Shown: positions 18,433-27,953 of the stretch, one piece after another
How positions within the stretch are numbered: position 1 is the first letter of the stretch
How the letters are laid out: each line of letters opens with the position of its first letter
NCBI RefSeq assembly: GCF_042655485.1
Contig: NZ_JBHSMC010000003.1
Location: forward strand, 186,001 to 250,000
Direction of reading: 5' to 3'
DNA from: Lederbergia graminis
GTDB taxonomy: Bacteria; Bacillota; Bacilli; Bacillales; Bacillaceae_C
Length of the DNA stretch: 64,000 bases
Made by a program: the position numbers and the translations under genes
Notes under the pieces: model-generated
What the model was told of the DNA's origin: nothing
The model's database searches: none
The model's input: only the letters and a program-made list of their open reading frames with translations

Positions 18433-18795
18433 TTTTACTTAAGGAGTTGATTGAACATATTAATGCATTCATTTTTAAAGCAAACTTATAATTTTGATAA
18501 AAATAATTTAAAAATCTTTTCTTAATATATTGATATTTTATCTTTAGTTCATTATATTATATAGAAGCATAATAATTCATATTTGTTTAGTTGGAATTAG
18601 TGAAGGTAGAAATTCTATATATATACCAAAAATATACAAAAATAGTCTTATTTCGACAAAATCTCTTAGGGAATAATCGGGGTTATTATGTTAAATTTAT
18701 AGTTTAAATATTTATAAAATACATACTAAGTGAATAAAACTATTATTTTGAAAAAACATTATTATCAAAATGATTTGAAAGGAAGGGGTAAAATA
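18433..18795 (+). promoter_or_regulatory. AT-rich leader upstream of the TAXI-TRAP catabolic operon
   Basis: No convincing gene is visible in these 363 bases. The region is very AT-rich with several TATATA stretches (around 18550 and 18620), so it probably holds the promoter and regulator sites of the lyase-to-desuccinylase operon. I could not single out one convincing -35/-10 pair, nor a known riboswitch or T-box. The AAGGAAGGGG ribosome binding site of the lyase lies at its end. Confidence 0.4.
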
Positions 18796-20175
18796 ATGCC
18801 ATCTCATGTGATAGATATGATTATGTTAAAAAACACCTTTGGAACCGAAGAAATGCGGTCTGTATGGTCAGATGAAAATCGATTACAGAAACATTTTGAT
18901 GTAGAAGCTGCGTTAGCATTAGCAGAAGGGGAATTAGGTGTAATTCCGATGTCTTCTGCCCAGAAAATTGCCAATAATGCCAAAGTTGAATTAGTCGACA
19001 TAGAAGAAATAGCTGCTGGAATTGCTAAAGTAAAACATTCACTAATGCCAACCGTAAATGCGTTACAAGAATTAAGTGGAGAAGATGGAGAGTATGTCCA
19101 TTATGGAGTGACAACACAAGATATTGTAGATACTGGCACGATACTACAACTAAAAGAAGCTCATGAAATTATTGTTAACGGTGTAAAAGATATTATGAAA
19201 GAGTTAATACGATTAGCAAAAGAGCATCGGAATACGCCTATTGCAGGTAGATCGCATGGAATGCAAGGACTCCCTACTACATTTGGCTTTAAGTTAGCAG
19301 TGGTTTTAAGTGAGATGTTGCGTCATTTGGAAAGATTAAAAGAAGCAGAACAAAGGGTTTTTACAGGAGTGCTTAGCGGTGGTGTTGGAACATTTGCATC
19401 ATTTGGTGACAAAGGTCCTCAAATAGAAGAATTGGCCTTGAAAAAATTAGGATTAAAAGCTCCGGAGATAGGCTGGCATTCATCTCGTGATCGAATTGCG
19501 GAATATGCAAATATTATAGGCTTGATAAGCGGTACACTCGGTAAGCTTGGGAATGAATTTTATAATCTAATGCGCACAGAAATAGATGAAGTAGAAGAAC
19601 CATTCTCAAAAGGAAAAGTTGGTTCCTCTACAATGCCACATAAACGGAATCCTGCCGCTTTCGAAGGAATTGCGAGCTTAACAAGACCTATTTTGCAAAG
19701 TGTTTCTTTAATTCAACATTCATTAATCGTAGAGCATGAACGCGATGCAATGTCATGGCGAGCAGAATGGATTGCACTTCCTGAGATTTGTATATACCTA
19801 TCATCTCAATTGGCAAATACGAAGGCTGTTCTGAACGGTTTAGTAGTCAAACCGGAAAACATGTTAAGAAATTTAAATATGTTAGGTGGGTTATTGCTAT
19901 CAGAAAGAATCATGTTTGCTCTATCGGAAAAGTTAGGGAAGCAAACAGCCCATCATTTAGTATATGAATTATCGATGAAGGCGATAGAAGAAAAGCGCAC
20001 ATTTAAAGAATTACTTATTGAAAATGAATATATCGCTACTGTCCTAACTCCTGAACAAATTGACGAACTACTGAATGTCGAAACATATTTAGGATCTGCA
20101 CCACAGAAAGTAGATCAAGTGATAGAAAGTGTAGAGAAGTCTGGTTTACTAAACACAAGTAAAAGTGAGGTTTGA
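18796..20175 (+). CDS. Fumarase/aspartase superfamily lyase (adenylosuccinate lyase / carboxymuconate cycloisomerase-like)
   Basis: A 459-residue enzyme of the superfamily that cleaves C-N or C-O bonds releasing fumarate. The signature is GSSTMPHKRNP (about residues 276-286); HYGVTTQDI (102-110) and GRSHGMQGLPTTFGFKLA (151-168, His154) are active-site blocks. GSSTMPHKRNP and ERDAMSWRAEWIALPE resemble 3-carboxymuconate cycloisomerase-type members more than housekeeping PurB. The catabolic neighbourhood also argues against purine synthesis: TRAP transporter, amidase, deacylases. A plausible role is fumarate release from an N-substituted aspartate, which is inference. The ATG at 18796 has AAGGAAGGGG upstream. 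Confidence 0.8.
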   Translation: MPSHVIDMIMLKNTFGTEEMRSVWSDENRLQKHFDVEAALALAEGELGVIPMSSAQKIANNAKVELVDIEEIAAGIAKVKHSLMPTVNALQELSGEDGEYVHYGVTTQDIVDTGTILQLKEAHEIIVNGVKDIMKELIRLAKEHRNTPIAGRSHGMQGLPTTFGFKLAVVLSEMLRHLERLKEAEQRVFTGVLSGGVGTFASFGDKGPQIEELALKKLGLKAPEIGWHSSRDRIAEYANIIGLISGTLGKLGNEFYNLMRTEIDEVEEPFSKGKVGSSTMPHKRNPAAFEGIASLTRPILQSVSLIQHSLIVEHERDAMSWRAEWIALPEICIYLSSQLANTKAVLNGLVVKPENMLRNLNMLGGLLLSERIMFALSEKLGKQTAHHLVYELSMKAIEEKRTFKELLIENEYIATVLTPEQIDELLNVETYLGSAPQKVDQVIESVEKSGLLNTSKSEV

Positions 20176-20178
20176 AAT

Positions 20179-20685
20179 ATGGAATTAACATATCGACAAG
20201 CTACCCTGAAAGACGCAGAAAATCTTCATCATTTAATAAAGCTTGCATATGCATCTAATCGTGAATATGGGATTAATTTTGCTGCAGTATCAGCAGACAT
20301 TGATTTAATAGAACATCACATAAAAACAAATATATGCTATTTAGCAGAAGAGAACGGAAAATTAGTTGGTACTATATCTCTTCGGATGCCGTGGGGATTA
20401 CAGCCAGGCCCATCAGGAGTTCCACACATTGGTTGGTTTGCAGTAGACCCAACCTTAGGAAAGAAAGGTATTGGAAGCAAAATTTTAGAATGGCTGGAAA
20501 CCGAAATATTACAGGATCAATTAAAAGTTCCTTTTGTAACCCTAGGGACTGCCGATAAACATCCATGGCTTGCAGACATGTATACACGTAAAGGGTATCA
20601 AAAGTTCGCGGAGAAGGATTTAGGTAAGGGGCACATAACGTATTATTTTAAAAAGATCATAAGAGAAGATCTACTACAAGAGTAA
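20179..20685 (+). CDS. GNAT family N-acetyltransferase
   Basis: A 168-residue GNAT protein. The acetyl-CoA binding motif A is PTLGKKGIGSKILEWLE (Q/RxxGxG/A equivalent KKGIGS), preceded by the beta-strand HIGWFAVD and followed by ADMYTRKGYQKFAEKDLG. It acetylates an amine with acetyl-CoA; the target is unknown. It starts 3 bases after the lyase stop with its ribosome binding site inside the lyase gene, and the second M20 gene follows after 23 bases. Placement beside deacylases suggests processing of an amino compound. Confidence 0.85.
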   Translation: MELTYRQATLKDAENLHHLIKLAYASNREYGINFAAVSADIDLIEHHIKTNICYLAEENGKLVGTISLRMPWGLQPGPSGVPHIGWFAVDPTLGKKGIGSKILEWLETEILQDQLKVPFVTLGTADKHPWLADMYTRKGYQKFAEKDLGKGHITYYFKKIIREDLLQE

Positions 20686-20708
20686 TTTAGAAGAAAGCGG
20701 GGAGTTAA

Positions 20709-21860
20709 ATGCCAGGCGTAAAATTGTACGATCATTTATTAGAGAAACTAGTAAGCTATCGACGTGAATTGCATCAATATCCTGAACTATCAATGCAAGA
20801 ATATGAGACTACGAAGAGAATACGAAAATGGTTAAAAGAAAATGACATCACAATTCTGGACTATCCATTGAATGTAGGTGTTATTGCCGAAATTACTGGT
20901 GATTTACCAGGTCCAACTATAGCATTAAGGGCTGATATTGATGCTCTACCAATAAAAGAAGATACCGGTCTCCCATTTGCTTCAAAAAATGAAGGGGTCA
21001 TGCATGCTTGCGGACATGATTTTCACACTTCATCTATGATAGGTGCAGCTATTCTATTGCAAGAAAAGAGAGCAGAACTAAAAGGAAATATCCGAATTAT
21101 TTTTCAACCTGCAGAGGAAATCGCAAAAGGTGCGATTGTAATAGAAGAATCTGGTGCATTAGATGGTGTGGAAGCAATATTCGGTATGCATAATAAACCT
21201 GACCTACCTGTTGGAACTATTGGGGTGAAGGGTGGTCCTCTAATGGCAAGTGTGGATCGATTTGAAATAGACGTAATAGGGGTAGGCGGTCATGCTGGAA
21301 TTCCTAATAATAGTGTCGATCCAATTGTCGTTGCAAGTCAAATAGTAACTGGTCTGCAAACAATTGTTAGTCGTAATCTAAGTTCATTTCATAATGCGGT
21401 CATTAGTGTAACAAGACTTCAAGCAGGTAATACGTGGAACGTTATTCCAGAAAAGGCGGAGCTAGAGGGGACTGTTCGTACATTCCAAAATGAAGCGCGC
21501 GAACTCATTCCTCAGCTAATGAAACGAACTGCAGAAGGGATAGCAGCTGGCTTAGGTGCATCCATCGATTTTCGTTGGGATTCGTATTTGCCAGTTGTGA
21601 ATAATGATACCAAGTTTACAAAAGTAGTTTCTGAAACAGCGGACAAGCTAGGGTACACCGTTGTAGAAGCGGAACAAAGTCCTGGTGGAGAAGATTTTGC
21701 ATTCTATCAGACAAAAATACCTGGTTACTTTGTATGGATGGGAGTAGGAGGAACTAAGGAATGGCATCATCCTGCATTTAACTTAAAGGAAGAAGCTCTA
21801 CATATTGCGGCACATTATTTTGCGAATTTAGCAAGTAATGTGTTAGAGGATTGGAAGTAA
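20709..21860 (+). CDS. M20 family amidohydrolase (paralogue of the gene at 17242)
   Basis: A 383-residue paralogue of the M20 protein encoded about 3.5 kb upstream, sharing nearly all blocks: RRELHQYPELSMQEYETTKRI, HACGHDFHTSSM, PAEEIAKGA, FGMHNKPDLPVGT, GVGGHAGIPNN and EWHHPAF. All zinc and catalytic residues are present. The two copies flank the lyase and GNAT genes, consistent with a tandem duplication and possible specialisation for different acyl or amino acid moieties. GGGGAG precedes the ATG. The TRAP permease gene follows after 41 bases. Confidence 0.9.
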   Translation: MPGVKLYDHLLEKLVSYRRELHQYPELSMQEYETTKRIRKWLKENDITILDYPLNVGVIAEITGDLPGPTIALRADIDALPIKEDTGLPFASKNEGVMHACGHDFHTSSMIGAAILLQEKRAELKGNIRIIFQPAEEIAKGAIVIEESGALDGVEAIFGMHNKPDLPVGTIGVKGGPLMASVDRFEIDVIGVGGHAGIPNNSVDPIVVASQIVTGLQTIVSRNLSSFHNAVISVTRLQAGNTWNVIPEKAELEGTVRTFQNEARELIPQLMKRTAEGIAAGLGASIDFRWDSYLPVVNNDTKFTKVVSETADKLGYTVVEAEQSPGGEDFAFYQTKIPGYFVWMGVGGTKEWHHPAFNLKEEALHIAAHYFANLASNVLEDWK

Positions 21861-21901
21861 AGTTTATTAGTAAGATGTACTAAATGGAGGTGTACTAACT
21901 C

Positions 21902-23749
21902 GTGACGAAGCGAATTATATTTTGGCTATCGGTTGCCTTCGTATTATTCCATATAATAACACCATTTGTTGGGGTAATACCTGGCATTGGTCAAAGGGCA
22001 ATTCACTTAGGTTTAATTCTCGTTATCTATTATCTTTCCTGTTTGTTTAAGAAAGAGTCCAATATATTCAAAAGAGGAATTGATAGCTTACTAGTTCTTG
22101 CAAGTGCTTCAAGTATTATCTACTTGATGAAAATTGACTCAACCATTGATATGAGAAGTGGAATCATCTACACGGAGGATATTGTTTTTGGGATATTCCT
22201 AATTGTAGCTTTAATTGAGGCAACAAGAAGAATTGTTGGAAATGCCCTTGCAATCATTACTATTCTATTTGTTATTTATGGTTTTGCAGGTCCATATATG
22301 CCTGGGATATTATCGCATCCAGGATTAACCCTGAATCGTTTTATAAATATTGTCTATTTATCTTCTGATGGCATATTCGGTGTTGCATTGTATGCGTCAG
22401 CTGTCTATATCGTATTATTCATCATTCTAGGAGCTGTATTTGCAGAAACTGGTGTTGGAGATTATTTTACCAATTTAGCAACAAGATTTTTTGGACGTTT
22501 ACGTGGAGGCCCTGCAAAAGTAGCTGTTGTTTCTAGTGCTTTATTTGGCTCTATTAGTGGCAGTGCGATGGCCAATGTAATTAGTACAGGAACTTTTACA
22601 ATTCCTTTAATGAAGAAGAGTGGGTTTAAGACAGATTATGCAGCAGGTATTGAAGCGTCTGCATCAACAGGTGGGCAAATCATGCCACCAATAATGGGAG
22701 CGACCGCTTTCCTAATAGCTGAGATTGTGGGGATTCCCTACTTTGAGCTAGTAAAGGCGGCATTCATTCCTGCATTATTATATTTTGCTGCTGTTCTTAT
22801 GACTGTTGATCTATATGCTAGACGCAATGGGATTCAAGGGATTCCTTTAGAGGATTTACCTAAATTAAGCAACTTAGTTAAACAATTATACTTATTAATC
22901 CCTCTCGTTTTCTTAGTTATTTTATTAGGAGTGTTCAATTCTACCATCATGAGGGCAGGGATTTGGACGATTGTTGTTACATTAATTGTTGTAATGTTTA
23001 ACAAGAAAACTAGATTAAACAAGGAAAAACTAGTGAAATCAGTGGAGGGTTCAATAAATGGTGCAACAACGGTAGCTATTGCCTGTGCTGTTGTCGGTAT
23101 TATTATTGGTGTCCTAATGAGCTCAGGATTGGGCTTTAGAATATCAAATATTATTATCGATGTTGCTGGCGGAAACATGGCAATTTTATTAATCCTAACG
23201 ATGGTCGTATCTCTTATTTTAGGTATGGGCTTACCGACTACTGCTGCATATTTAGTATTAGCAGTATTAGTAGCACCAGCGATGATTGAAATGGGAGTAG
23301 ATCCATTGGCAGCTCATTTATTTATTTTCTACTTCGGTATTATTTCAAATATAACTCCTCCAGTAGCACTTGCATCATTTACGGCTGCAGGCGTTGCCAG
23401 AAGTAATCCGAATAAAGTAGCCATTCAATCATTTAAGATTTCATTATCAGGATACATCCTTCCATTTATGTTTGTATATAATCCAGTCTTACTATTTGAG
23501 GGAACTTGGTATGATATTTTACTAGCTTTAGTGACATCATTAATAGGAGTCTACTTCTTATCCGCTTCACTTGAGAAGTATTTTGTGTCATGGCATCTAC
23601 ATTGGATCGAAAGAATTATGTTATTTGCAGCAGCGTTATTACTAATTGATCCAACTATCCTAACTGATGTAATAGGTTTAGGTATATGTGCAATTATTGT
23701 TATATCTAAAATTATTAAATCGAAGAATGTAATTACAGCTTCTAGTTAA
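21902..23749 (+). CDS. TRAP transporter fused permease (TAXI type)
   Basis: A 615-residue polytopic membrane protein in which small (DctQ-like) and large (DctM-like) subunits are fused, as is usual for TAXI-TRAP systems. DctM blocks are clear: SGSAMANVISTGTFTIPLM, ASASTGGQIMPPIMGATAFL and LGMGLPTTAAYLVLAVLVAP. It uses an ion gradient for uptake of an organic acid or amino acid-like substrate delivered by the next gene's product. Translation starts at GTG with GGAGGTG upstream. Confidence 0.93.
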   Translation: MTKRIIFWLSVAFVLFHIITPFVGVIPGIGQRAIHLGLILVIYYLSCLFKKESNIFKRGIDSLLVLASASSIIYLMKIDSTIDMRSGIIYTEDIVFGIFLIVALIEATRRIVGNALAIITILFVIYGFAGPYMPGILSHPGLTLNRFINIVYLSSDGIFGVALYASAVYIVLFIILGAVFAETGVGDYFTNLATRFFGRLRGGPAKVAVVSSALFGSISGSAMANVISTGTFTIPLMKKSGFKTDYAAGIEASASTGGQIMPPIMGATAFLIAEIVGIPYFELVKAAFIPALLYFAAVLMTVDLYARRNGIQGIPLEDLPKLSNLVKQLYLLIPLVFLVILLGVFNSTIMRAGIWTIVVTLIVVMFNKKTRLNKEKLVKSVEGSINGATTVAIACAVVGIIIGVLMSSGLGFRISNIIIDVAGGNMAILLILTMVVSLILGMGLPTTAAYLVLAVLVAPAMIEMGVDPLAAHLFIFYFGIISNITPPVALASFTAAGVARSNPNKVAIQSFKISLSGYILPFMFVYNPVLLFEGTWYDILLALVTSLIGVYFLSASLEKYFVSWHLHWIERIMLFAAALLLIDPTILTDVIGLGICAIIVISKIIKSKNVITASS

Positions 23750-23801
23750 TAAAGGTGAATATCACTTTTATAATAAATTTTTTACTTAGGGGGAAACAAA
23801 G

Positions 23802-24764
23802 ATGAAAGGAAGAAGTAAATTAATCATCTCTGTATTGACACTTCTAGTTGTAAGTATCGTCATTGCAGGATGTGGTAAGAAAGATGGGAATACAATTCGG
23901 ATTGGTTCAGGTCCGAGTGGTGGTCCAAACTATATGATTGTAGCAGGTATTAGTAATTTGGTAACGGAAGAATTCTCTGACTACAATATATCAACAGAAA
24001 TTACTACTGGTAGTCAAGAAAATATCCGTATGATTGCTCAAGGTGATGCTCAATTTGGTATTTCCATGGTTGATGCAGCTTACAATGCATACAATGGAAC
24101 ACGTGAATATGATAAGGATACAAAAGAAAAAATTAACTTTGTGATGGGTGGTCCAGCAACATTAATCCACTTCATGGTTAAAGCTGATTCTGATATTCAA
24201 AGCATTAATGACTTGAAAGGGAAAAGTGTAGGGGTTGCTCGTGGTGTCATGGGCCAATACTATATGCCTATCATATTAGAAGCTTACGGCTTAACTGATA
24301 AAGATGTAGATGTAAAAGTTCTAGAATTAGCTGATATATCAAATGCGTTGGCAGATGGAACAATTGACGCAGGTGCTCATATTACACCATTCCCAGAAAC
24401 TACTACATCTGATTTAGCTGTTACACAAGGGATTAGATTACTAGAATTTGAAGAAAATATTGCGAATAAGATTATTGAAGAAAATCCTTATTTCTTCTTA
24501 GGGGAAATTGATGGTGGAACATACAGCGGTATTGACAATACGGTTAAAACAATTGGTACAAGAAATGTTTTAATTGCTAGTACGGATGTAGATGAAGAAA
24601 CTGTATATAATTTTGTGAAAGTAATTGATGAGAAATTTGAAAAATTAAAATCAATTCATCCACAAGCAGATGCTTTTAATAGAGACAATGCGTTAGGTGG
24701 ACAGTTATTCCCAATACATCCAGGTGCAGAGAAGTATTATAAAGAAATCGGTGTACTAGAATAA
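23802..24764 (+). CDS. TAXI family TRAP transporter solute-binding lipoprotein
   Basis: A 320-residue extracellular lipoprotein with lipobox IAGC (Cys24). The TAXI fold is indicated by IRIGSGPSGGPNYMIVAGIS, the TEITTGSQENIRMIAQGDAQFGI block and LKGKSVGVARGVMGQYY. TAXI proteins bind dicarboxylates, glutamate-like or other small organic anions; which is bound here is unknown. A GGGGG ribosome binding site precedes the ATG. It is the partner of the upstream fused permease, and the amidase follows after 20 bases. Confidence 0.92.
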   Translation: MKGRSKLIISVLTLLVVSIVIAGCGKKDGNTIRIGSGPSGGPNYMIVAGISNLVTEEFSDYNISTEITTGSQENIRMIAQGDAQFGISMVDAAYNAYNGTREYDKDTKEKINFVMGGPATLIHFMVKADSDIQSINDLKGKSVGVARGVMGQYYMPIILEAYGLTDKDVDVKVLELADISNALADGTIDAGAHITPFPETTTSDLAVTQGIRLLEFEENIANKIIEENPYFFLGEIDGGTYSGIDNTVKTIGTRNVLIASTDVDEETVYNFVKVIDEKFEKLKSIHPQADAFNRDNALGGQLFPIHPGAEKYYKEIGVLE

Positions 24765-24784
24765 GGAGAATGGAAGGGATAAAT

Positions 24785-26296
24785 ATGTGTGCTGACAAAG
24801 CAATTAACACTGGTAATCCAGCCGCCCAAAAGGCTGGATTATCCCCTTCTACTTCTATACAAGTAGAAGAAGCAACTATTTTACAATTACAGCAAGCGAT
24901 GGAAAAGGGAGAAGTGAACTCCCAAATATTAGTACAACAGTATGTAGATAGAATTCAAAAATATGATAAACAAGGACCTGCCATAAATGCGATTATTAAC
25001 CTTAATGCAGATGCAATGAATGTAGCAAAGGCCCTTGATGAAGAAAGAGCTACACAAGGTCCTCGCAGTTTACTTCATGGAATACCAATCATTTTAAAAG
25101 ATAACTACAATACAAAAGATATGCCGACAACTGCCGGATCTGTTATTTTTAAGGACTCCATCCCACCGAATGATGCTTTCTTAACAAATCTTCTTAGAAA
25201 AGCTGGAGCAGTTATTCTAGCAAAAGCTAATTTACATGAATTATCTTTTGGCATTTCTACGGTTAGCTCTTTAGGTGGACAAACTTTAAATCCGTATGAT
25301 TTAGAGCGCAATCCAGGAGGATCTAGTGGAGGAACTGCAGCTGCTATAGCTGCAAATTTCGCTGTAGTAGGAATGGGAAGCGATACTGGAAATTCAATTC
25401 GCTTGCCATCCGCTAACAATAATCTAGTTGGACTACGACCAACATTTGGGTTAACAAGTAGATCTGGATTAGTTCCAATATCAAAAACACAGGATGTGGG
25501 AGGGCCGATAGCTCGTACTGTCTCAGATCTTGCTATTGTAATGGATATAATTGCAGGCATTGTAGATCCCGATGATCCTAGTACGGAACTTGGTAAAGGA
25601 AAAAGATCGTCTAGTTACTTAGATTCTTTAAATGAAGAGTCCCTTAAAGGCAAGAAAATAGGAATATTAACAGACTTTTTTGGCGCAAGTGATGAGGCGC
25701 AAGCGACTAATGAAGTCATTAAAGTTGCGATAGATGATATGAAAAAACTTGGTGTAGAATTTGTTGATATTACTATCCCAGAAATCAAAACGATAGATGC
25801 CTATGTAGTGAAAATGGAATTTGAGGCAACGTTTAATAAATATCTTGATTCTTTAGGAGAAGATAGGCCAGTCTTATCTTTCCGTGAGATGGTGGAAGAG
25901 AAACAATATTTACTATCTATTGATAAACATCTCACATCATCTTTAGGGTTAACAATGGATTCAACGAAGTATATAGAAACATTTAACAATAGACAGAAAT
26001 TACAAAATGTGATTCTTGAAAAAATGAGGCAACTTAATTTAGATGCCATTTTATATCCAACAGTTCGTACACCACCAGCTTTAATTAAAGAAGAAAGATG
26101 GGAAGAGACAAACGGAAATCTATGTGCACATTCCGGGCTGCCAGCAATTAGCGTACCAGCAGGATTTACCGCAAACGGATTACCGGTTGGTTTAGAGTTG
26201 TTAGCAGAACCATTTGCAGAAGCGAAGTTAATTAGTTTTGGGTATGCATATGAACAAGCTACAAGGCATCGAACTCCACCTAAACTTACACCATAA
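24785..26296 (+). CDS. Amidase signature family amidase
   Basis: A 503-residue amidase-signature enzyme. The Ser-cisSer-Lys triad can be placed: Lys105 in ILKDNYNTKDMP, the cis-Ser180 in NPGGSSGGTAA, and nucleophile Ser204 in GSDTGNSIRLPSA, with the usual 24-residue spacing. The more common GTDTGGSIR reads GSDTGNSIR here, a change (Gly to Asn) next to the nucleophile. It hydrolyses an amide to acid and ammonia; the substrate is unknown. The ATG at 24785 has GGAAGGG upstream, better than the ATG at 24770. It lies between the TAXI binding protein and the M14-like gene. Confidence 0.88.
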   Translation: MCADKAINTGNPAAQKAGLSPSTSIQVEEATILQLQQAMEKGEVNSQILVQQYVDRIQKYDKQGPAINAIINLNADAMNVAKALDEERATQGPRSLLHGIPIILKDNYNTKDMPTTAGSVIFKDSIPPNDAFLTNLLRKAGAVILAKANLHELSFGISTVSSLGGQTLNPYDLERNPGGSSGGTAAAIAANFAVVGMGSDTGNSIRLPSANNNLVGLRPTFGLTSRSGLVPISKTQDVGGPIARTVSDLAIVMDIIAGIVDPDDPSTELGKGKRSSSYLDSLNEESLKGKKIGILTDFFGASDEAQATNEVIKVAIDDMKKLGVEFVDITIPEIKTIDAYVVKMEFEATFNKYLDSLGEDRPVLSFREMVEEKQYLLSIDKHLTSSLGLTMDSTKYIETFNNRQKLQNVILEKMRQLNLDAILYPTVRTPPALIKEERWEETNGNLCAHSGLPAISVPAGFTANGLPVGLELLAEPFAEAKLISFGYAYEQATRHRTPPKLTP

Positions 26297-26328
26297 TTTC
26301 AAACTTACTGAAATGAGGGGAGAAAGAA

Positions 26329-27330
26329 TTGATTAATATTTTTGATATGACAGTAGAAAGAGGAACTAAAAAGATTGGGAAAGTCCTAGTAGGCCAAGTT
26401 GCATTTGGTGCAGACGTGTATATTCCTGTTTTAATTATTCATGGACAAAAAGAAGGACCTACTTTTTGGGCGAACAGTGCTATTCATGGAGATGAGTTAA
26501 ATGGCTCTGTTGCTTCATGGGAATTGTTCCATGAATTAAATCCTGAGGATGTATCTGGTACATTAATTTTCACACCAATTTCTAATCCATTAGCGTTTGA
26601 AAACCGTGATAAAGTTTCAGATGTAGATATGCTAGATATGGATACTGCATTTCCAGGAGATCCAAATGGATTATTTGCTCAAAGGGTAGCCTATATCCTA
26701 TTTAAGGAAATAAAAAAACATGCTACTTATCTATTAAACTTCCATACATTAAACACTCAATATAAGGCAGTACCTTATACTGTTTCCAAAATAGTACCGA
26801 ATGCATCAGAAGAAATTGTAAGGAAATCTAGAGAAATGGCTCTCATCTTCGGTACTGAAACAAACTGTGTTGTTAATCTAGCAACTGCTGCTGGAGAGTT
26901 GCCAGGAGTAACAAATGGTGCGTTAGATATTACATGTATTCAAAATAACATACCTGCTTTTATGGCTGAAGTTGGGTCTGGTGGAAAAATAGAAGAAGAA
27001 TATGTTTCTATTGCTAAAGAAGGATTGAAAAATCTGTTTGTTCATTTAGGATTCATATCTGGAGAAATAGATAAGCCAGAGAGACAATATATCATTACGA
27101 AACGGAAGTTTTTAAGAGCGGATTACGGAGGGTTAGTTTCCGTAAAAGTCGAGCCTGGTGAGAAAGTAGAAGCTGGCACGGTATTAGCTGAAACTCACTA
27201 TTTTGGTGAAGAAATCTACTCAACAAAGTTTAATGAAAACTCCTATATTATAGCTACAAGAGTAAATCCAGTAGTAAACACAGGAGATCGCCTAGCTTTT
27301 GTTGGGTTGGAATGGGAAGAAGTAAAGTAA
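26329..27330 (+). CDS. Succinylglutamate desuccinylase / aspartoacylase family protein
   Basis: A 333-residue zinc carboxypeptidase-fold deacylase. The metal site is visible: HGDE (His53, Glu56) and NFHT (His139), with catalytic Glu214 in MAEVGSGG. The C-terminal ~80 residues form the beta-rich domain (RKFLRADYGGLVSVKVEPGE) typical of this group. Relatives remove succinyl or acetyl groups from amino acids (AstE, aspartoacylase, ectoine-type DoeB). It starts at TTG with GAGGGGAG upstream and is last in the TAXI-TRAP operon, closed by a terminator. Confidence 0.85.
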   Translation: MINIFDMTVERGTKKIGKVLVGQVAFGADVYIPVLIIHGQKEGPTFWANSAIHGDELNGSVASWELFHELNPEDVSGTLIFTPISNPLAFENRDKVSDVDMLDMDTAFPGDPNGLFAQRVAYILFKEIKKHATYLLNFHTLNTQYKAVPYTVSKIVPNASEEIVRKSREMALIFGTETNCVVNLATAAGELPGVTNGALDITCIQNNIPAFMAEVGSGGKIEEEYVSIAKEGLKNLFVHLGFISGEIDKPERQYIITKRKFLRADYGGLVSVKVEPGEKVEAGTVLAETHYFGEEIYSTKFNENSYIIATRVNPVVNTGDRLAFVGLEWEEVK

Positions 27331-27360
27331 CTAATATGATAGCCAACATTAATTCAGAAA

Positions 27361-27393
27361 GTCGCAATCACTTAAAGTGGTTGCGGCTTTTTT
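27361..27393 (+). terminator. Terminator of the TAXI-TRAP operon
   Basis: The stem GTCGCAATCAC / GTGGTTGCGGC is followed by six T residues, 30 bases beyond the desuccinylase-like gene. Confidence 0.88.
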
Positions 27394-27500
27394 CATCCAA
27401 TTGTTATCTATTTATAATCGAATAGCAATCTACCTGAAAAGATTATCACATACAATTAAAAAGAGATAATCGATTATTTAACAAAGGAAGGAGTTAGAAA

Positions 27501-27836
27501 ATGGAGGAGTACATAAAAAAATCATTGGATGATTGGAAATTGGAAATTTGTGCACTGTTGGATGAAATAGATAAGGAATATGACAAAGTAAAGAAAGAAC
27601 TAAGAATATATTCCTATAAATTTAGCATTACAAAACAAGTGATTCAAAGCACTGTAAATGACGAAATCATACGAGATATTCGTGAGCTATACCATACACC
27701 TTTTGAGCAAAGGTTTAATGAACTGAAAGCAGATATTCAAGATTTAGAAGAGAAGAAGAAAGTTTTTCAAATGTTTGTAGATAAAATTGATAAGGTGAAG
27801 GGAAAAGAATCCGATAAACCACACGTAACTGTATAG
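27501..27836 (+). CDS. Small helical (coiled-coil-like) hypothetical protein
   Basis: I do not recognise this 111-residue protein. It is highly charged and likely all-helical: LDDWKLEICALLDEIDKEYD near the N-terminus and FNELKADIQDLEEKKKVFQM near residue 80 have heptad-like spacing. No signal or membrane segment is present. AAGGAAGGAG precedes the ATG, and it has its own terminator, so it is monocistronic. It lies between the TAXI-TRAP operon and the AraC-type regulator; a link to either is not shown. Confidence 0.7.
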   Translation: MEEYIKKSLDDWKLEICALLDEIDKEYDKVKKELRIYSYKFSITKQVIQSTVNDEIIRDIRELYHTPFEQRFNELKADIQDLEEKKKVFQMFVDKIDKVKGKESDKPHVTV

Positions 27837-27848
27837 TAAGAAGTTTGG

Positions 27849-27874
27849 CCTTTCAATAATTTGAAAGGTTTTTT
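27849..27874 (+). terminator. Terminator after the small helical protein gene
   Basis: A short CCTTTCA / TGAAAGG hairpin is followed by TTTTTT. Confidence 0.75.
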
Positions 27875-27953
27875 CATCTTTAATAGTTGCAGCTTATTTA
27901 ATAGAAAGAATATTATATATATGTAGTCTGTTTTTTGAAAGAGGGGGAGTTTA

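Noticed and set aside
18796..20175. Housekeeping adenylosuccinate lyase (purB) label
   Set aside because: The signature and ERDAMSWRAEW block resemble carboxymuconate cycloisomerase-type members, and the neighbours are catabolic, not purine genes. A broad superfamily label is safer.
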